Under the pieces are notes generated by a model. That model ran no database searches and was not told where the DNA came from. It saw only the letters and a list, made by a program, of their open reading frames with translations. Both the position numbers and the translations under genes were made by a program. Below, in pieces: positions 5,999-7,461 of a stretch of 7,461 nt of DNA. Numbering within the stretch: the stretch's first letter is position 1; each line of letters opens with the position of its first letter. Source of the stretch: Clostridia bacterium (GTDB taxonomy: Bacteria > Bacillota > Clostridia > SK-Y3 > JACMMQ01); assembly GCA_014378955.1 (NCBI GenBank), contig JACMMQ010000249.1, positions 1 to 7,461 of the forward strand, in the 5' to 3' direction.

Positions 5999-6026
5999 TT
6001 CGGGCGGATAAATCCGACCCCTACAG
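5999..6026 (+). repeat. Degraded partial copy of the MITE interior
   Basis: TTCGGGCGGATAAATCCG and the following CCCCTAC match 4104-4133 of the MITE apart from a 2-nt gap and a few substitutions. It keeps a small hairpin (GGAT/ATCC) but has no TCAACTTAAG ends nearby. It is either a decayed element or a member of a wider repeat family sharing this core. Confidence 0.55.
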
Positions 6027-6288
6027 GTGGTTTGTGCTACTATTCGATCGTTAAGGCTAATCTAACATTCGCATAAGTGAACGACATGGGTTTTAAATCA
6101 ACTGATTTGGGAAATACTAACAGCAGGCACTAATATCGTACGAGGTGGTAAAAACGTTGGTGGGTACGAAAAAATGGGTTGTTGTCGCTATGCCACATGA
6201 AGAGGATATAAAAAAATCGCACAAAGCATACAATAAACTAGAGATTTCGGATAAAGAGGCACATGCATGTAAACGAAAGGAGGTCGCT
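6027..6288. other. Stretch upstream of ribonuclease Z with an in-frame open extension
   Basis: No gene is well supported here. The ribonuclease Z frame stays open back to 6121, with a GTG at 6145 and an ATG at 6190, but neither has a ribosome binding site. The Lys/Glu-rich residues encoded before the real start do not resemble the family's N-terminus. A small near-palindrome, AAATCAACTGATTT, lies at 6095-6108. No clear sigma-A promoter was recognised. Confidence 0.45.
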
Positions 6289-7200
6289 ATGATTGATATA
6301 TGCCTACTTGGCTCGGGTGGTGTGATACCGCTCCCAAACAGATGGCTGACTTCCTTGCTGGTAAAATTCAAAGGAAAAATGTTGCTCATCGACTGTGGCG
6401 AAGGCACGCAAATCCCATTGGCGATGACCAAATGGGGGTTTAAGCACTTGGACGCTATTCTTTTCACGCATTACCACGCAGACCATGTGGCAGGATTGCC
6501 TGGATTGCTGTTGACCATAGGCAATGCAGGGCGAGTGGTGCCGTTGACGTTGATTGGGCCTGTGGGGCTAGCGGAGACATTTGAAGGCTTAACGGTGATC
6601 GCCCCGACACTTCCTTATGCGATTAAATTAATCATTCTACCCACGAATTATTTTGTGGAAGTGGCTTTTAACGACATTTGCATCAAGAGTAACCCGATCG
6701 ACCACACGCTACCTGGGCTAGCGTACAGCATTGAAATCAAAAGACAGGGAAAATTTGACGCCATGCGGGCAAAAAAACACAACATTCCCGTGAATTTATG
6801 GGGCGTGCTCCAAAACGGTGAAAGCATTACAGTAGACGACAGTGTGATTACGCCAGATATGGTGCTAGGTGCGCCACGCAAGGGCATCAAATTATGCTAC
6901 TGCACCGATTCCAGACCGACCGACAGCATGGTTGATTTTATCAAAGACGCAGACCTGTTCATATGCGAAGGGATGTACGGCGACCAGACGGACGCAAGCA
7001 AAGCAGTCAACAAAAAGCACATGCTGTTCACCGAAGCGGCACAGCTCGCAAAGGACGGCGGCGTAAAGGAAATGTGGTTGACGCATTATAGCCCGTCGCT
7101 GAAAGAACCTGAGTTGTTTGTTGAGGGTGCGAGGGATGTGTTTGCACGGACTGTTGTTGGGACGGATTTGCTTTGTAAGAGGATTTGTTTTGAGGATTGA
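6289..7200 (+). CDS. rnz: Ribonuclease Z (tRNA 3' processing, metallo-beta-lactamase fold)
   Basis: This 303-residue protein has the length usual for bacterial RNase Z. The metallo-beta-lactamase motif THYHADH (60-66) is followed by VAGLPGLL as in RNase Z. Further zinc ligands are expected at His139, Asp207 (YCTDSRPTD) and His266 (LTHYSPS), all present. The N-terminal LLGSGGVIPLPNRWLTS and the CGEGTQ turn are also family marks. RNase Z is a cytoplasmic zinc endonuclease that removes the 3' trailer of pre-tRNAs, chiefly those lacking an encoded CCA. The start at 6289 is fixed by AAAGGAGG (about 6276-6283) 5 nt upstream. A terminator follows the stop, suggesting a single-gene unit. The last 90 or so bases are markedly G/T-rich compared with the rest, but the protein reads through to a normal end. 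Confidence 0.93.
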   Translation: MIDICLLGSGGVIPLPNRWLTSLLVKFKGKMLLIDCGEGTQIPLAMTKWGFKHLDAILFTHYHADHVAGLPGLLLTIGNAGRVVPLTLIGPVGLAETFEGLTVIAPTLPYAIKLIILPTNYFVEVAFNDICIKSNPIDHTLPGLAYSIEIKRQGKFDAMRAKKHNIPVNLWGVLQNGESITVDDSVITPDMVLGAPRKGIKLCYCTDSRPTDSMVDFIKDADLFICEGMYGDQTDASKAVNKKHMLFTEAAQLAKDGGVKEMWLTHYSPSLKEPELFVEGARDVFARTVVGTDLLCKRICFED

Positions 7201-7238
7201 AAATAGCTAATTATAAAATAGATATGGTTACAAAATGG

Positions 7239-7267
7239 GGCATATTCGAATTTTGAATATGCCTTTT
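7239..7267 (+). terminator. Intrinsic terminator of rnz
   Basis: GGCATATTC (7239-7247) pairs perfectly with GAATATGCC (7255-7263) around a 7-nt loop and is followed by TTTT. It lies 38 nt after the rnz stop. Confidence 0.8.
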
Positions 7268-7310
7268 GTATCGTGTGAAAATATGGGGAACTAATTGCGA
7301 TGGATTTATG

Positions 7311-7340
7311 ATAATTCATCCTGTTAATATGATGAATTAT
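7311..7340. repeat. Perfect 10-bp inverted repeat upstream of the next gene
   Basis: ATAATTCATC (7311-7320) and GATGAATTAT (7331-7340) are exact complements with a 10-nt spacer. No T-run follows. The repeat ends 21 nt before the -35 of the downstream promoter, so a regulator-binding site is possible; this is inference. Confidence 0.5.
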
Positions 7341-7361
7341 TCGATTTAATTGTATTTATTG

Positions 7362-7390
7362 TCGACAAGAAAAGAATTTTATGCTATAAT
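7362..7390 (+). promoter_or_regulatory. Strong sigma-A promoter of the downstream gene
   Basis: The -35 is TCGACA (7362-7367, five of six to consensus). The spacer is 17 bp, and TATAAT (7385-7390) is preceded by TG at 7382-7383, an extended -10. It drives the gene beginning at 7449 with a leader of about 50 nt. Confidence 0.8.
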
Positions 7391-7448
7391 TGGGATTGAA
7401 ACTGTTTTCATAATAATATATCATTAATTTATTAGTAGGAGATTGAAA

Positions 7449-7461
7449 ATGAAAGAGATAA
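7449..7461 (+). CDS. Start of a gene running out of the window (3' partial)
   Basis: ATG AAA GAG ATA is preceded by AGGAGA (7437-7442) at a good distance and by a strong promoter. Only Met-Lys-Glu-Ile is visible, so no function can be given. Confidence 0.65.

Noticed and set aside
5703..6011. Plus-strand frame of 102 codons over the recombinase start
   Set aside because: It is antisense to the recombinase start and the small leader ORF, has no ribosome binding site and contains the MITE-like repeat near its end.

Overview
The window reads as a chromosomal segment of an anaerobic, spore-forming Firmicute, most likely a clostridium of the Lachnospirales/Cellulosilyticum type. Three things point there: the ribonuclease Z sequence resembles the Lachnospiraceae form as I remember it, a cohesin/dockerin/S-layer-homology (SLH) pair is present, and there are spore-coat-type genes (a LysM protein and a CotJC-like manganese catalase). 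The species is inferred; no rRNA or tRNA gene is present.

Layout. (1) 1-2782, plus strand: a 5'-truncated PHP-fold metallohydrolase that ends in a cohesin and a dockerin is followed 88 bp later by a secreted cohesin protein with three SLH domains. Together they look like a minimal two-gene, cellulosome-like surface display set in which a PHP hydrolase, not a glycosidase, is the cargo. A bidirectional terminator at about 2824-2872 closes the unit. (2) 2908-3920, minus strand: a LysM spore-coat-like protein whose last codons run into a manganese catalase/CotJC remnant. The remnant lacks its N-terminal quarter, including the first metal ligand, and looks like a deletion scar. (3) 4028-4181: a 134-bp non-autonomous element (MITE) with perfect 18-bp terminal inverted repeats and a perfect 10-bp target duplication. 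Its ends carry the TCAACTTAAG core I associate with the IS231 branch of the IS4 family. The target duplication contains the stop codon of the next gene. (4) 4178-5927, minus strand: a large serine recombinase preceded by, and overlapping, a 60-codon ORF that has an excellent ribosome binding site but apparently an ATT start codon. A promoter and a 13-bp palindrome lie just upstream. (5) 5999-6026: a degraded half-copy of the MITE interior. (6) 6289-7200, plus strand: ribonuclease Z with a terminator. (7) 7362-7461: a strong sigma-A promoter, ribosome binding site and first codons of a gene that leaves the window.

Genes likely to work together are the PHP-cohesin-dockerin protein with the cohesin-SLH anchor, and the small ORF with the recombinase. 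Ribonuclease Z is a housekeeping gene. The stretch between the SLH gene and ribonuclease Z carries several signs of rearrangement: recombinase, MITE, partial repeat, truncated catalase and a 6-bp tandem duplication.
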